Source: Mycoplana dimorpha | GTDB lineage: Bacteria; Pseudomonadota; Alphaproteobacteria; Rhizobiales; Rhizobiaceae | DNA: 37,057 bases | NCBI RefSeq assembly: GCF_003046475.1 | Contig: NZ_PZZZ01000012.1 | Span: forward strand, 1 to 37,057 | Reading direction: 5' to 3' | Part shown: positions 15,325 to 23,656 of the stretch, in pieces | How positions within the stretch are numbered: the stretch's first letter is position 1 | Layout: every line of letters begins with the position of its first letter | Made by a program: the position numbers and the translations under genes | Notes under the pieces: model-generated | What the model saw: the letters and a program-made list of their open reading frames with translations, nothing else | Told to the model about the DNA's origin: nothing | Database searches by the model: none

Positions 15325-16245
15325 ATGACAGTAATGACGGCGCAGTTTGACATGTTTGCGGATGATGCGCCGATGGTGATCAGGCGATCACGTTCGGATG
15401 GACGCGCGACGCCGGTCATGACCGAGGACGACATGGTGCGGCATCTGCAGGAAACCGGCCGTTATCGAATTCTGACGAAGCTCCAGCCTCGACCGGTTGT
15501 CCGGTTGCCAGATTCGGCCTTTCCGTTGCGCGGCGTCATCATCGATACCGAGACGACCGGTCTCAGTTCGCGCAAGGACGAGATCATCGAAATCGGCGCC
15601 GTCGCCTTCAGCTTCGACGCGGCCGGAACGATCGGTGCGGTGACCGACGTCTATGGCGGGCTGCGGCAACCGAGCAGGCCCATCCCCGCTGACATCACCC
15701 GGCTTACCGGGATTACCGAGGCGATGGTTGCCGGACAGGTGATCGACTTTGATCGGCTGGAAGCGCTGGTGACGCCGGCCGACCTGATCATCGCCCACAA
15801 TGCCGGGTTCGATCGACCGTTCTGCGAGGCGCTGTCACCAATTTTTGCCGATAAGGCCTGGGCCTGCTCGGTTTCCGAGGTGGATTGGCAGGCGCGGGGC
15901 TTCGAGGGAACCAAGCTTGGCTATTTAGTCGGCCAGGCCGGCTATTTTCATGACGGGCATCGGGCGGTCGACGATTGTTTTGCGCTGCTGGAAGTTCTCG
16001 ATTGCAACGACCAAGGACAAACCGGATCGGCGTTCGGCGAACTGTACGAACGAAGCCAGCGTTCGCGTGTCCGGATTTTTGCGGAACATTCCCCCTTCGA
16101 TCTCAAGGATCACCTGAAGGGGAGGGGGTATCGCTGGTCAGACGGCAGCGACGGCCGTCCAAAAGCCTGGTGGATAGAGGTGGCCGAAGCGGATCTCGAG
16201 CCGGAGCTTTGCTGGCTTCGTACTACGATGCGCACCCGCCGATGA
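15325..16245 (+). CDS. 3'-5' exonuclease of the DEDDh (DnaQ/epsilon-like) type
   Basis: A 306-residue protein with a DEDDh exonuclease domain. Exo I is VIIDTETTGLSS with Asp74 and Glu76, Exo II is LIIAHNAGFDRPF with Asp163, and Exo III is HRAVDDCFALL with His212 and Asp217, so all catalytic residues are present. The N-terminal 65 residues are family specific, and the C-terminal 90 (DLKDHLKGRGYRW, then GRPKAWWIEV) form a small beta-rich extension. ATG 15325 has GGAGGG before it. It lies 45 bp after repC, where rhizobial plasmids often carry such a gene, and may proofread or trim DNA during plasmid replication; that role is inference. Confidence 0.9.
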   Translation: MTVMTAQFDMFADDAPMVIRRSRSDGRATPVMTEDDMVRHLQETGRYRILTKLQPRPVVRLPDSAFPLRGVIIDTETTGLSSRKDEIIEIGAVAFSFDAAGTIGAVTDVYGGLRQPSRPIPADITRLTGITEAMVAGQVIDFDRLEALVTPADLIIAHNAGFDRPFCEALSPIFADKAWACSVSEVDWQARGFEGTKLGYLVGQAGYFHDGHRAVDDCFALLEVLDCNDQGQTGSAFGELYERSQRSRVRIFAEHSPFDLKDHLKGRGYRWSDGSDGRPKAWWIEVAEADLEPELCWLRTTMRTRR

Positions 16246-16444
16246 GACAGCTGACGGCTTTCGATCGTTTCAAGGGGTGGTCAGAGCGGTGAAAAGTGCG
16301 GAGCCACAGTTGAGCGTGAAGTGGAGCTAGCGATGGCCGTCGTTTCCATAGGAATATTCCTTCCGTGTTCAGAATTTGTTTAGCCTCTACCGGCAGACTA
16401 TGCGGGCGCGTTCAGGTGTTGCGTACGCGCCAGCAAGCCAGCCC

Positions 16445-17602
16445 CTATACAAGCAAACGGGCAGCCTTGCCGCGCTTGCGCTCGGGGTTGTTGTAGTAGG
16501 ACGCGGCCTGGGCGACCGACCTGTGCTGCGACTGCTGCATCGCCTCTGGCAGCGGCACGCCGCGATTGGCGGCTTCGGTCAGGTAACCGGAGCGCAGTCC
16601 ATGGGAGGAGAATTTTTGCGGATCAAGCCCGGCTTTCACGCACCGCGCCTTCAAAATGAGATTGATCGATTGCGGCGTCAGCGCACGACGATCGACATTG
16701 CCCCATTGGTCGATCCGCCGGAACACTGGACCATTGTCGATCTTCGCCATGTGCAGCCACGAATTTAGCGCCTCCACCGGTCGGCCGATCATCAGCGACC
16801 GCGCGTCGTCGTCCGGACCAGTCGTCTTGGTGCGACCGAGGCGGATTGACAGGCAGGGCAGGGAAGGGGAGGCCGGATCGTCGGGTATGGCGCGCACCGG
16901 TTCCTCCTCGACCAGGTCGTCGACCCGCAGGTCGGCAATCTCGGAGCGGCGGCGGCCGCCGGAGGCAAAGGCGGTCAGGAGAATGGCGCGATCGCGGATA
17001 TCGACGAGTTTGTTGGCGGTACAGGTCGACAGCAGCTGGGCGAGAATGTCGGCGGTCACCGCGCTCTTGCTCTTGCGCTGGCGCGGGCGATTGGTGGCCC
17101 GCACCGCCAGCCGCAGTGCGCTCTTCAGCGACGGAGCGGAGAAGGCGCCGGAAAGCCCGCGCCAGCGCGTCAGGATCGACCAGGAGGTCAGCCGGCGTCG
17201 CACCGTTGCCGGCGCATGCGGACCCTCCGATCGCAACAGTCCCTGGCTTCGCAACCCGATTTCCACTTCCGTCGGCATTCCGTGCGACGGGTCGTTTTCG
17301 CGCCGGGCCGGATCCCACAGGTGGTGGGCGACAAACTTGAGAAGCAGCGCCTCGGGGGCGGGCCAGGGGAGGGGAGCGTTGGTGGCAAGGACGCACCAGG
17401 CCTCGAGATAGGCGAGGTCGGAGGCGAGCGCCTTGAGCGTATTCGCGCCCATGCCTTCCTTGGCCAGATACTTTAGCGTGGCAACGTCGTCGTCGGTGAG
17501 CAGCGCCGCCAGCTGGTCACGCCGGTCGAACGGCAGGATCGCATCGAGCGCGTCCAGTTCTTCGGCGCGTTTGAGGGCGGATGCTGAGGAGACCTCGTTC
17601 AT
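16445..17602 (-). CDS. tyrosine-type site-specific recombinase
   Basis: A 385-residue phage-integrase-family recombinase. The catalytic domain shows the first Arg in GGRRRSEIADLR (217-219), Lys near RTKT (259), His334 and Arg337 in HGLRSGYLTEA, His360 in QHRSV and the nucleophile Tyr at 369 or 370 in AASYYNN. The N-terminal part (DVATLKYLAKEGMGANTLKA) matches the core DNA-binding domain. Such genes on rhizobial plasmids probably resolve multimers or move local segments. It lies downstream of the toxin-antitoxin genes on the same strand. No att site is evident. Confidence 0.93.
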   Translation of the reverse strand: MNEVSSASALKRAEELDALDAILPFDRRDQLAALLTDDDVATLKYLAKEGMGANTLKALASDLAYLEAWCVLATNAPLPWPAPEALLLKFVAHHLWDPARRENDPSHGMPTEVEIGLRSQGLLRSEGPHAPATVRRRLTSWSILTRWRGLSGAFSAPSLKSALRLAVRATNRPRQRKSKSAVTADILAQLLSTCTANKLVDIRDRAILLTAFASGGRRRSEIADLRVDDLVEEEPVRAIPDDPASPSLPCLSIRLGRTKTTGPDDDARSLMIGRPVEALNSWLHMAKIDNGPVFRRIDQWGNVDRRALTPQSINLILKARCVKAGLDPQKFSSHGLRSGYLTEAANRGVPLPEAMQQSQHRSVAQAASYYNNPERKRGKAARLLV

Positions 17603-17645
17603 TTCGGCAGGCCGTCGGTGTTGTAGAGATCGTCGTGTTCGGACG

Positions 17646-17924
17646 TCATATCTTTGTTCGAGCCCGCCTTACCGTCAGCGGGCGAGTCCAGACTTCGTCG
17701 ATTGAACAGAAACCACCGGCCTGGGTCCGTTTGCCGCTACCGGCAGCCTCCGCGATGTCCGCTGCGACTTCATTTGCGGGAAGCCCATCTCCCTGAGAGA
17801 AAACGGTAAGCCGCGCCACGGGGCGCTCGCCCCGGCACACAAAGACGTCATCTCCCCGGAAAGCCAGATCGACCAGATCCTCCAACCGTTCAGCCGCTTC
17901 TCCTACATCAACGAAGATCTTCAT
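17646..17924 (-). CDS. Phd/YefM-type antitoxin, second copy
   Basis: A 92-residue protein with the short Phd-like fold: MKIFVDVGEAAERLEDLVDL, then AFRGDDVFVCRGERPVARLT with the strand-turn-strand typical of the family (compare EEIIITRGNQVYARI in the first antitoxin). The last 45 residues are disordered and basic, ending TVRRARTKI. It starts six bases after the PIN toxin, so it belongs to the same transcript. A second antitoxin behind the toxin is unusual: it could be a remnant, a backup, or an antitoxin for a lost toxin. Confidence 0.75.
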   Translation of the reverse strand: MKIFVDVGEAAERLEDLVDLAFRGDDVFVCRGERPVARLTVFSQGDGLPANEVAADIAEAAGSGKRTQAGGFCSIDEVWTRPLTVRRARTKI

Positions 17925-17930
17925 TGGCTG

Positions 17931-18308
17931 CTACCAGACCCGTTCATGCAGCACCGCGTCGAAGGCGACGTCGACGGAAACAAATGTACAGTGTTCCAGC
18001 CGCGTCTGGGCAGCAAGAAGGCGGTCCCATGGGTCGCGGTGATCCCAGTCGAAGCTTGCCGCCAGTTCGGCATGCAGATCGGTGATGGCAAGCGTCTGCA
18101 GGCCGCTGTCGGCAACGGCGGCCCGCAACTCCTGTGGCCTGAGATCGAGCTTTTTCAGCCGCATCTTGTTGTCGAGCTCGTAGAAGGAGACAGCGCTGAC
18201 AAGAATCGTATTGGCCTTGTCCTCGATCATCGATCGTGCCGTCAAAGAAAGCCGATCGCTGCCGATCGTCCACCAGTACACTGCGTGGCTGTCGAGCAGC
18301 ACCTTCAT
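17931..18308 (-). CDS. vapC: PIN-domain toxin (VapC-type)
   Basis: A 125-residue PIN-domain ribonuclease, toxin of a type II system. All four acidic metal ligands are visible: Asp6 in LLDSHAVYWW, Glu44 in SAVSFYELDNKMR, Asp95 in DPWDRLLAAQ and Asp113 in FVSVDVAFD. Length is normal. Its start overlaps the antitoxin stop by four bases (ATGA), the usual arrangement, so toxin is made only with antitoxin. The symbol reflects the toxin family; the matching antitoxin is Phd/YefM-like, not an AbrB-type VapB. Confidence 0.93.
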   Translation of the reverse strand: MKVLLDSHAVYWWTIGSDRLSLTARSMIEDKANTILVSAVSFYELDNKMRLKKLDLRPQELRAAVADSGLQTLAITDLHAELAASFDWDHRDPWDRLLAAQTRLEHCTFVSVDVAFDAVLHERVW

Positions 18309-18595
18309 GTTAGCTGGCCGCCGTTTTCGGGCTTGCCTTGGGAGATGCCGACATCGTCATTCCAGTCGCCGGCATCGATTGCGGCCTGTTCGGCGTCGAC
18401 ATCGTCGAAAAGGTCGTGCGGCAGGCCACGCAGGCGCAGCAGGCCGAACGGGCGCTTGCCGCCATCGGCCGGGCCGATGCGCGCATAGACCTGGTTGCCG
18501 CGCGTGATTATGATCTCCTCGCCCTGGCTGGCGCGTTCGAGCACCTCGGCGAAATGCTTGCGGGCTTCGCTGATCTTGTAGCTGGTCTGGGGCAT
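18305..18595 (-). CDS. Phd/YefM-type antitoxin
   Basis: A 96-residue antitoxin. The N-terminal DNA-binding part reads MPQTSYKISEARKHFAEVLE, then EEIIITRGNQVYARIGPADG, the classical Phd/YefM pattern. The C-terminal half, which should wrap the toxin, holds LRLRGLPHDLFDDVDAEQAA. It is the first gene of a leftward unit (antitoxin, PIN toxin, second antitoxin) and should repress its own promoter through the inverted repeats at 18648-18699. AGGCGTC-like bases before the ATG give only a weak ribosome binding site. Confidence 0.92.
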   Translation of the reverse strand: MPQTSYKISEARKHFAEVLERASQGEEIIITRGNQVYARIGPADGGKRPFGLLRLRGLPHDLFDDVDAEQAAIDAGDWNDDVGISQGKPENGGQLT

Positions 18596-18647
18596 CGACG
18601 CCTCCGTTCATTGGCTTGAAGCGGCACGATATCATGGCTTCGATGAT

Positions 18648-18699
18648 CGTACAATGCGCTTGTACGTATCACTATCGATACAGGGTACGTATCGATAGT
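18648..18699. promoter_or_regulatory. operator cluster of two inverted repeats
   Basis: Between the leftward antitoxin and the rightward 383-residue gene lie two perfect inverted repeats: CGTACAA / TTGTACG with a 5-nt loop (18648-18666), and ACTATCGATAC / GTATCGATAGT with 7 nt between arms (18671-18699). Both contain TACGTATC-like words. They are well placed for autoregulation by the antitoxin, or for control of the divergent gene. Confidence 0.7.
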
Positions 18700-18775
18700 T
18701 ATATATCGAACTCAAACGCGTACCCGGTGAGCAACTCTAATTTTGAGATAGAGTTCGTTTAGCAAATCATTTACC

Positions 18776-19927
18776 ATGATTTCAATGTCTTACGATCTCG
18801 CCAATTTGCCCATCCAGAGCCTGCTCAAGCCCATCTCCGAGGCCGGAACCGCGCTCGCGCGGCTCGACGAGCGCATTACCCGCTCCGAGGTCGGAGCCGG
18901 CTTCCTCGAACGGTCGCATTTCGCCGACGCATGCGCGTCCCTCTGGATCGACGGCGAGCTCGTGCATCTCGAAGACCTCGTCCTGCACGATGCCAGCCAT
19001 GACATCCGCACGCCGACGCATGAACTCACCATCGCCCGCGACGTCTTGCGCACCCGCCGGCGGATCGCCACGCAGCCGCCCAGCTGGGCGCTTACCTCGG
19101 AGGGTCTCCGTAGCCTGCGTAGGCACAACGTCGTTGCCAGCGCGCCTGCGCCGGCAGTTGGTGAGGAAGGCGCCCTCGAGCGCGAAAGCACGGCAGTGCC
19201 TGTCGACGTGTCTGGGGAAGGGGAGGATCAATATGCCGACGATCATGCCAGCCAGCTCGACGCCGAGCTGGCCGCGATCGATATAGTCCTGGCACGGTCG
19301 GAAGCCGTGTTGAAAAGAGCGGCCGCTCCAACAAGCCGGTCGCGGGATCGTGACCCGCTCGTCTATGATCTCGACTGGGACGAGGACGCGCGGCTGGAGG
19401 AATGGCGCGCCGTGATCCGGCAGGTGGAACATTTGCCGCCAGTGCTGCAGGCTATCGTCGCCCTCGATGCCTGGAACACGATCGAGGTGCTGCAACACGC
19501 GCCCTGGCTCGGCCGGCATCTCGCTGCCTCGATCCTGCGCCAGACCGGCATCACGACCGGCGCCCATCTGGCCGCCATCAACCTCGGTCTGAAAACCATT
19601 CCCGTCGATCGGCGCCGACATCGCAGTCGAGAGGTCCGGCTGCTGGCCATTGCCGACGGGCTGATCGCGGCCGCCGAGATCGGCTTGAAGGAACATGACC
19701 GGTTGGCGCTTGCGCGAAAAATAATGGAGCGGAAGCTGCAGGGGAGGCGGACGTCATCAAAGTTACCGGAGCTCGTCGATCTTGTCATGGGCACGCCGCT
19801 CGTTCATGCTGGGACGGTCACGAAAACGCTCGGGGTTACGCCACAGGCGGCACGGCGGATTGTGGCGGAGCTGGGCTTGCGCGAAATGACGGGGAGGGGG
19901 AGGTTTCGCGCTTGGGGCGTCCTGTGA
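18776..19927 (+). CDS. RHE_PE00001-family protein (DUF1612 plus C-terminal HTH)
   Basis: A 383-residue protein of a family found mainly on rhizobial plasmids. It opens with [20 protein letters not shown] and [20 protein letters not shown], the DUF1612-type start, followed by [21 protein letters not shown] variable acidic linker (residues about 135-170) leads to a helical second half, and the end ([20 protein letters not shown], then [20 protein letters not shown]) is a helix-turn-helix. The function is unknown; a DNA-binding role is inferred from the C-terminus. An ATG three codons further in is also possible. No strong ribosome binding site is seen, so translation may be low. Confidence 0.88.
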   Translation: MISMSYDLANLPIQSLLKPISEAGTALARLDERITRSEVGAGFLERSHFADACASLWIDGELVHLEDLVLHDASHDIRTPTHELTIARDVLRTRRRIATQPPSWALTSEGLRSLRRHNVVASAPAPAVGEEGALERESTAVPVDVSGEGEDQYADDHASQLDAELAAIDIVLARSEAVLKRAAAPTSRSRDRDPLVYDLDWDEDARLEEWRAVIRQVEHLPPVLQAIVALDAWNTIEVLQHAPWLGRHLAASILRQTGITTGAHLAAINLGLKTIPVDRRRHRSREVRLLAIADGLIAAAEIGLKEHDRLALARKIMERKLQGRRTSSKLPELVDLVMGTPLVHAGTVTKTLGVTPQAARRIVAELGLREMTGRGRFRAWGVL

Positions 19928-19956
19928 ATTAGCCGAATAGATTCTACTAGCTTGAC

Positions 19957-20002
19957 CATGTTAATTTTTTACTCCACAAATGAGGCGGAGAAAATTAACA
20001 TG
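19957..20002. promoter_or_regulatory. 12-bp inverted repeat before the 20013 operon
   Basis: CATGTTAATTTT (19957-19968) and AAAATTAACATG (19991-20002) are perfect complements 22 bases apart, with a smaller CTCC / GGAG pair inside. The right arm ends ten bases before the ATG at 20013, so the site is well placed for an operator, most simply for the HTH protein encoded second in the operon. A TTGACC at 19952-19957 may be the -35 box. Confidence 0.65.
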
Positions 20003-20012
20003 AGTAGGCGAC

Positions 20013-20636
20013 ATGGAAAACATCAGCCCAAAGACAATTACTGATCCTGAGATTGGCGACCTGTACCTTGCTCACCTGGAACTTGAGCGTGAGAAATTGA
20101 TCGCGGCAGGTCATCACGCACTTGCTGCTGCTGCGACTGCCTCACCACTGCATCCGACCAATGCGGCCGGCATGTTCGCGTATATGGACGGAGTGAAGGG
20201 CCTTCGAGCCGAAAACCTCGGTGGAAATTGGGAGATCTTTAGCGAAGAAGGTGTGGAAGGCATCCGCAATGACGCCCTCAAGCTTCGAGTTCTCTTTGTA
20301 AATGTCAATCAAGCCTGTCGCAAAGCGGATCCTAAAGCGCGGTCTCGAAAAGGCGCTGGCTCCGAGCGCGTGGCTTGTGGCGATATGTTTGAAGCGGCCG
20401 GTATCGACCTCCCTATCAGCGTGGTCAAGTTTCATGGAGACCACAAAACATATTACCTGATGGTCGACCAGTTTGGCGCAATGGAACTCAGTTTACCTGT
20501 GGTGAAGAATGGCCAATTCCTTCGCTGTATCGATCGCGTATTTTTGATTGAGGGTGGCGATCTGGATGCGGTCGATTTTGGCATCAATGAACCGACCAAC
20601 GATCCAGATCTGGATATCGTCGTCAGTCGAAAATAA
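20013..20636 (+). CDS. unknown first gene of an ImmA/IrrE operon
   Basis: A 207-residue protein that I do not recognise. The first half is helical (DPEIGDLYLAHLELEREKLI, then FAYMDGVKGLRAENLGGNWE), the second half beta-rich (DLPISVVKFHGDHKTYYLMV, then FLRCIDRVFLIEGGDLDAVD). There is no signal peptide, membrane segment or catalytic motif that I can name. It is twelve bases upstream of an XRE-ImmA/IrrE gene and shares the palindrome-bearing leader. In such pairs the ImmA-like protease often cuts or senses a partner, so this protein may be the toxin or the regulated substrate; that is inference. Confidence 0.8.
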   Translation: MENISPKTITDPEIGDLYLAHLELEREKLIAAGHHALAAAATASPLHPTNAAGMFAYMDGVKGLRAENLGGNWEIFSEEGVEGIRNDALKLRVLFVNVNQACRKADPKARSRKGAGSERVACGDMFEAAGIDLPISVVKFHGDHKTYYLMVDQFGAMELSLPVVKNGQFLRCIDRVFLIEGGDLDAVDFGINEPTNDPDLDIVVSRK

Positions 20637-20648
20637 AGCCGAACAATC

Positions 20649-21749
20649 ATGTTCAATGGAAAGAGACTCAGCCTCGCCAGAAAAAGGCAGAAGCTGACAG
20701 CGAAGGAACTCGCAGAAAAGGCCGGCGTATCGCCGGTCACAATCACGCGGCTTGAAACCGGCCAGAACCAGGCGGATTCTGGAACACTTGAGAAGCTCGC
20801 AGAGGTTCTGGGTTATCCCGTGCAGTTTTTCTTCAAGGAGGACCCCGCACTCCTTTCAGCAGAAATCGTCAGCTTTCGCAGCCTGTCGAGCATGACCGCG
20901 AAAGAACGAAACGCTGCCCTTTCGGCCGGCGATAACGGGGTCGAAGTCTATGAGTGGCTTGAAAATCGATACAATCTACCGGCGTTGGATTTGCCGTATT
21001 TCGACCCGGAATTGACTCCTGAAGCTGCCGCCGATGCTCTCCGCCAGCACTGGGGCCTCAGTTACCAACCGATCGCAAACATGATGAAACTGGTGGAGGC
21101 CAAAGGCATCCGCGTTTTGGGGCTCGAAGAAACCACGGCAAATGTCGATGCATTCTCGTTCTGGCAAAATGACAAAGCGTATGTGTTTCTGAATTCGTTC
21201 AAATCGGCGGAGCGTAGTATTTTTGATACGGCTCACGAACTGGGCCATTTGGTCCTGCACAGGCATGGCCAAACCTCAGGTGCGGATGAAGATACACGCA
21301 CGGCCGAGGTGGAGGCAAACCGATTCGCTTCCGCTTTTCTAATGCCGGAGGAAGACGTTAGGGCCAGAATGCCCCGTCTTATAACAGCTGATCTTATTTT
21401 ACGGGCGAAGAAAAGATGGCGCGTTTCGGCGATGGCGCTGGCATACCGACTGGCACATCTTACCAAACCCATGCTCTCCGAATGGCAATATCGGTCCATA
21501 TGTATCGAGCTTGGGAAACGCGGTTATCGCACGAGCGAACCTGATGGCATCCCCAGGGAAACGTCTGTGCTATGGGGGAAGGTTTTATCCCAGCTTTGGG
21601 CGGAGCGGAAAAGTCTCGTGGACGTTGCCGATGAGCTATCGCTTCCTATGACCGAGGTCGAACGACTTTTATTTTTTATTCTGCCCCAGCACGGTACCGA
21701 CAATCAGGGTGGTGAAGTCCGACGCTCAAAGCTGAGTATCGTGAAGTAG
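20649..21749 (+). CDS. XRE-family HTH regulator fused to ImmA/IrrE metallopeptidase
   Basis: A 366-residue two-domain protein. Residues 5-62 are a Cro/C1-type helix-turn-helix (RLSLARKRQKLTAKELAEKA, then SPVTITRLETGQNQ). Residues about 105-270 form an ImmA/IrrE (COG2856) metallopeptidase: DTAHELGHLVLHR supplies HExxH-type ligands (His196, Glu197, His200), and the downstream EVEANRFASAFLMP supplies the third ligand and the family signature. The C-terminal 100 residues are helical. In ICEBs1 and in Deinococcus IrrE, such proteases cleave a repressor to release a response. The fusion, its operon and the upstream palindrome suggest autoregulation. Confidence 0.93.
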   Translation: MFNGKRLSLARKRQKLTAKELAEKAGVSPVTITRLETGQNQADSGTLEKLAEVLGYPVQFFFKEDPALLSAEIVSFRSLSSMTAKERNAALSAGDNGVEVYEWLENRYNLPALDLPYFDPELTPEAAADALRQHWGLSYQPIANMMKLVEAKGIRVLGLEETTANVDAFSFWQNDKAYVFLNSFKSAERSIFDTAHELGHLVLHRHGQTSGADEDTRTAEVEANRFASAFLMPEEDVRARMPRLITADLILRAKKRWRVSAMALAYRLAHLTKPMLSEWQYRSICIELGKRGYRTSEPDGIPRETSVLWGKVLSQLWAERKSLVDVADELSLPMTEVERLLFFILPQHGTDNQGGEVRRSKLSIVK

Positions 21750-21771
21750 ACGTCAAGATTGAGTGGACGCG

Positions 21772-22263
21772 ATGGCCGGCGATCATACAAGTCATGGCAA
21801 GTGGTCTGAGCCAGGGGTGCCCAAAAAGGGCTGGTCATGTGTCGGGATCGAGGATCTGGGCGAACCGTCCCAGCTTTGCGAAATGTGCGAAAGCGTCACC
21901 ATCCGCTACGTCCATTATATGAAGCACGACCAGACCACGGAATACTTGGCCGTTGGCTGTGTCTGTGCCGAACATATGGAAGAGGATTATGTCCGCCCGA
22001 AAGAACGGGAGAGGGGATTAAGGAGCCTCGCCAAACGCCGGAAAATATGGGCCGAGCGCTCATGGAAGCGATCTGCCAAAGGCAATGATTACATCAATAC
22101 GGAAGGTTTCAACCTGACGGTATTCACAAAAAATGCGGGCTTCGGCGTGGTGGTCACGAACCGCAAGAACGGCGCGGCCAGAAGCGGCAATAAGGAATTC
22201 GCCTCCGTGGGAGAGGCAAGGGCAAGGGCCTTAACCGCGTTGGTCTGGGCCAAAACACATTAG
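21772..22263 (+). CDS. small zinc-ribbon-like protein
   Basis: A 163-residue protein with two cysteine pairs: LCEMCES (Cys36, Cys39) and GCVCAEHM (Cys63, Cys65, His68). The spacing suggests a zinc ribbon. The middle is very basic (ERERGLRSLAKRRKIWAERS), and the end (FNLTVFTKNAGFGVVVTNRK) is beta-rich, so nucleic-acid binding is plausible. ATG 21772 is preferred; the GTG nine bases earlier is an alternative. It follows the ImmA/IrrE gene after 22 bases and the next gene begins 19 bases on, so it is one operon. No named family. Confidence 0.75.
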   Translation: MAGDHTSHGKWSEPGVPKKGWSCVGIEDLGEPSQLCEMCESVTIRYVHYMKHDQTTEYLAVGCVCAEHMEEDYVRPKERERGLRSLAKRRKIWAERSWKRSAKGNDYINTEGFNLTVFTKNAGFGVVVTNRKNGAARSGNKEFASVGEARARALTALVWAKTH

Positions 22264-22282
22264 CAGTCAGGGTGAGGAAACC

Positions 22283-23272
22283 ATGACGGAGACCGTCGAG
22301 GAAGAACGACCGATCACTGTGCCCAACATCAGTATCGGCGTGCAGGGTATGGAAGAGAAAGCAGGCGAGAAGCTCGCCTATTGCGTCGGCGACTATGTGC
22401 GTGAGTTAAGCCGCTACATCAATCTTGAGCGCTTGGACGGCATTACCATTGCCGTCGATTACAAGGAAGCGCTGCTGGCCCTCGATCGCGGATATGAAAC
22501 GGAACACCGGCTGACACCTAGCTCCGAACTTGTCGAAGGCGTAGCGATGGCGCCGAGCGTCATCCGTGACGGCGTCCTTAAATCGCATCTCGTGCTGAAC
22601 GCCGCATACATCTATTCCCTGCCTGATGAGGAAGACGAGCACTACGCCCATTCACTGCATCTGCTCGCCCATGAATGCGCCCATGTCGAACTCACGATGA
22701 CGACCGACAAGGCGTTTCCCGATACGCTTCTGAAAACAATGTACAATGATGCAGCGGACGCGTGTGAAGGGCAGGCCGAAACGGCCTGCTGGGATGAGTA
22801 TGCGGCTTGCCGTATCGCAGCCCCGTTCGGCCGCGATCCGCTGGGCGATTATAGTGAAGCCTTCATCACCCATCTCATGGAGACGATGACGCGGGCGAAC
22901 GCATGCATCCGGCGCTATCGCACCGATCACGACCATGATCGGATACTTTCCGAAGTCGTGCGCTATTACCAGAACCTCATGACAAGCGGCAGCTACCTGC
23001 TCGGACATATGGACGGTCGCAGCTTGACGATGGACGATGTGCCTGCGGTGCGTGACGCGCTGGAAGGGCATTGGTTCGCGCCGTTCTTCGAGAGACTGTG
23101 CACGGCGCTTAGGAAACTATCGTCCAGGTATGGTCAATGGGAAGACCGAACCGAATTCGCACCGATCGGCGAGATCTTCATCGATGTGCTGGGCGAGGGT
23201 GGCTTCTTTTTTCAATGGGACCGGCACGGCAATTGCGGCTTCCGCATTCCGTTCACGTTAGCCACAATGTAA
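22283..23272 (+). CDS. zincin-like metallopeptidase (HExxH) protein
   Basis: A 329-residue protein with a clear zinc-protease signature, LHLLAHECAHVEL (His130, Glu131, His134), within a helix as required. A downstream acidic stretch EGQAETACWDEYAACRIAAP could supply the third ligand. The N-terminal 110 residues are alpha/beta (GITIAVDYKEALLALDRGYE). No membrane segment is seen. GAGGAAACC gives a good ribosome binding site. As the last of four genes led by an ImmA/IrrE regulator it puts two different metallopeptidases in one operon, suggesting a proteolytic signalling or defence unit. I do not recognise the family. Confidence 0.85.
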   Translation: MTETVEEERPITVPNISIGVQGMEEKAGEKLAYCVGDYVRELSRYINLERLDGITIAVDYKEALLALDRGYETEHRLTPSSELVEGVAMAPSVIRDGVLKSHLVLNAAYIYSLPDEEDEHYAHSLHLLAHECAHVELTMTTDKAFPDTLLKTMYNDAADACEGQAETACWDEYAACRIAAPFGRDPLGDYSEAFITHLMETMTRANACIRRYRTDHDHDRILSEVVRYYQNLMTSGSYLLGHMDGRSLTMDDVPAVRDALEGHWFAPFFERLCTALRKLSSRYGQWEDRTEFAPIGEIFIDVLGEGGFFFQWDRHGNCGFRIPFTLATM

Positions 23273-23330
23273 TTGTTAAACACGGGGGCGGCAACGGGAG
23301 ACCTGACAACTGCTCATACGCAGGTCGTCA

Positions 23331-23560
23331 TCACCTACGCCTTTCCGGTTGAGCGTGGCCATTCCCGCAATGCGGATTCGGCGGCAGGCCGCGACGCGGG
23401 GGGCAGAGGCTACTGTCGAGCCATGCGTTGAAATCCGCTGGAGCAAACATGACCGGCATGCGTTCATGATGGGGTTCCATCCATGCGCTCGCACCGGACA
23501 CGATGATGTTGCAGAAGAGGATTTCTTCTTTGCTGAACGCATCGGTCCATTGCAGCGGCG
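23331..23560 (-). pseudogene. SRAP-domain (YedK/HMCES) protein, C-terminal remnant
   Basis: Read leftward, one frame gives WTDAFSKEEILFCNIIVSGA, then WMEPHHERMPVMFAPADFNA and WLDSSLCPP before a TGA at 23333-23331. This is the C-terminal part of an SRAP protein, including the H-x-R-M-P motif with its catalytic His. SRAP proteins shield abasic sites by cross-linking through an N-terminal Cys. Stop codons close the frame just upstream, and the Cys2, Asn and Glu parts of the active site are absent, so the fragment cannot work. Confidence 0.75.
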
Positions 23561-23656
23561 GCGCTTATAAACGTCGCGGAACAATGGCTTTTCCGTCACC
23601 GTGTCACTACTGCTGCACCCTTGCCGCGCGGCGAACGCGGGGAGAGGGAGGAGAGG

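Noticed and set aside
16623-17411. Long open frames in other phases over the tyrosine recombinase
   Set aside because: They are caused by the high GC of the recombinase gene, which has all catalytic residues in its own frame.
18782-19696. 304-residue leftward open frame opposite the RHE_PE00001-type gene
   Set aside because: It is the mirror of a GC-rich gene with clear family features; its own composition is unnatural and it has no ribosome binding site.
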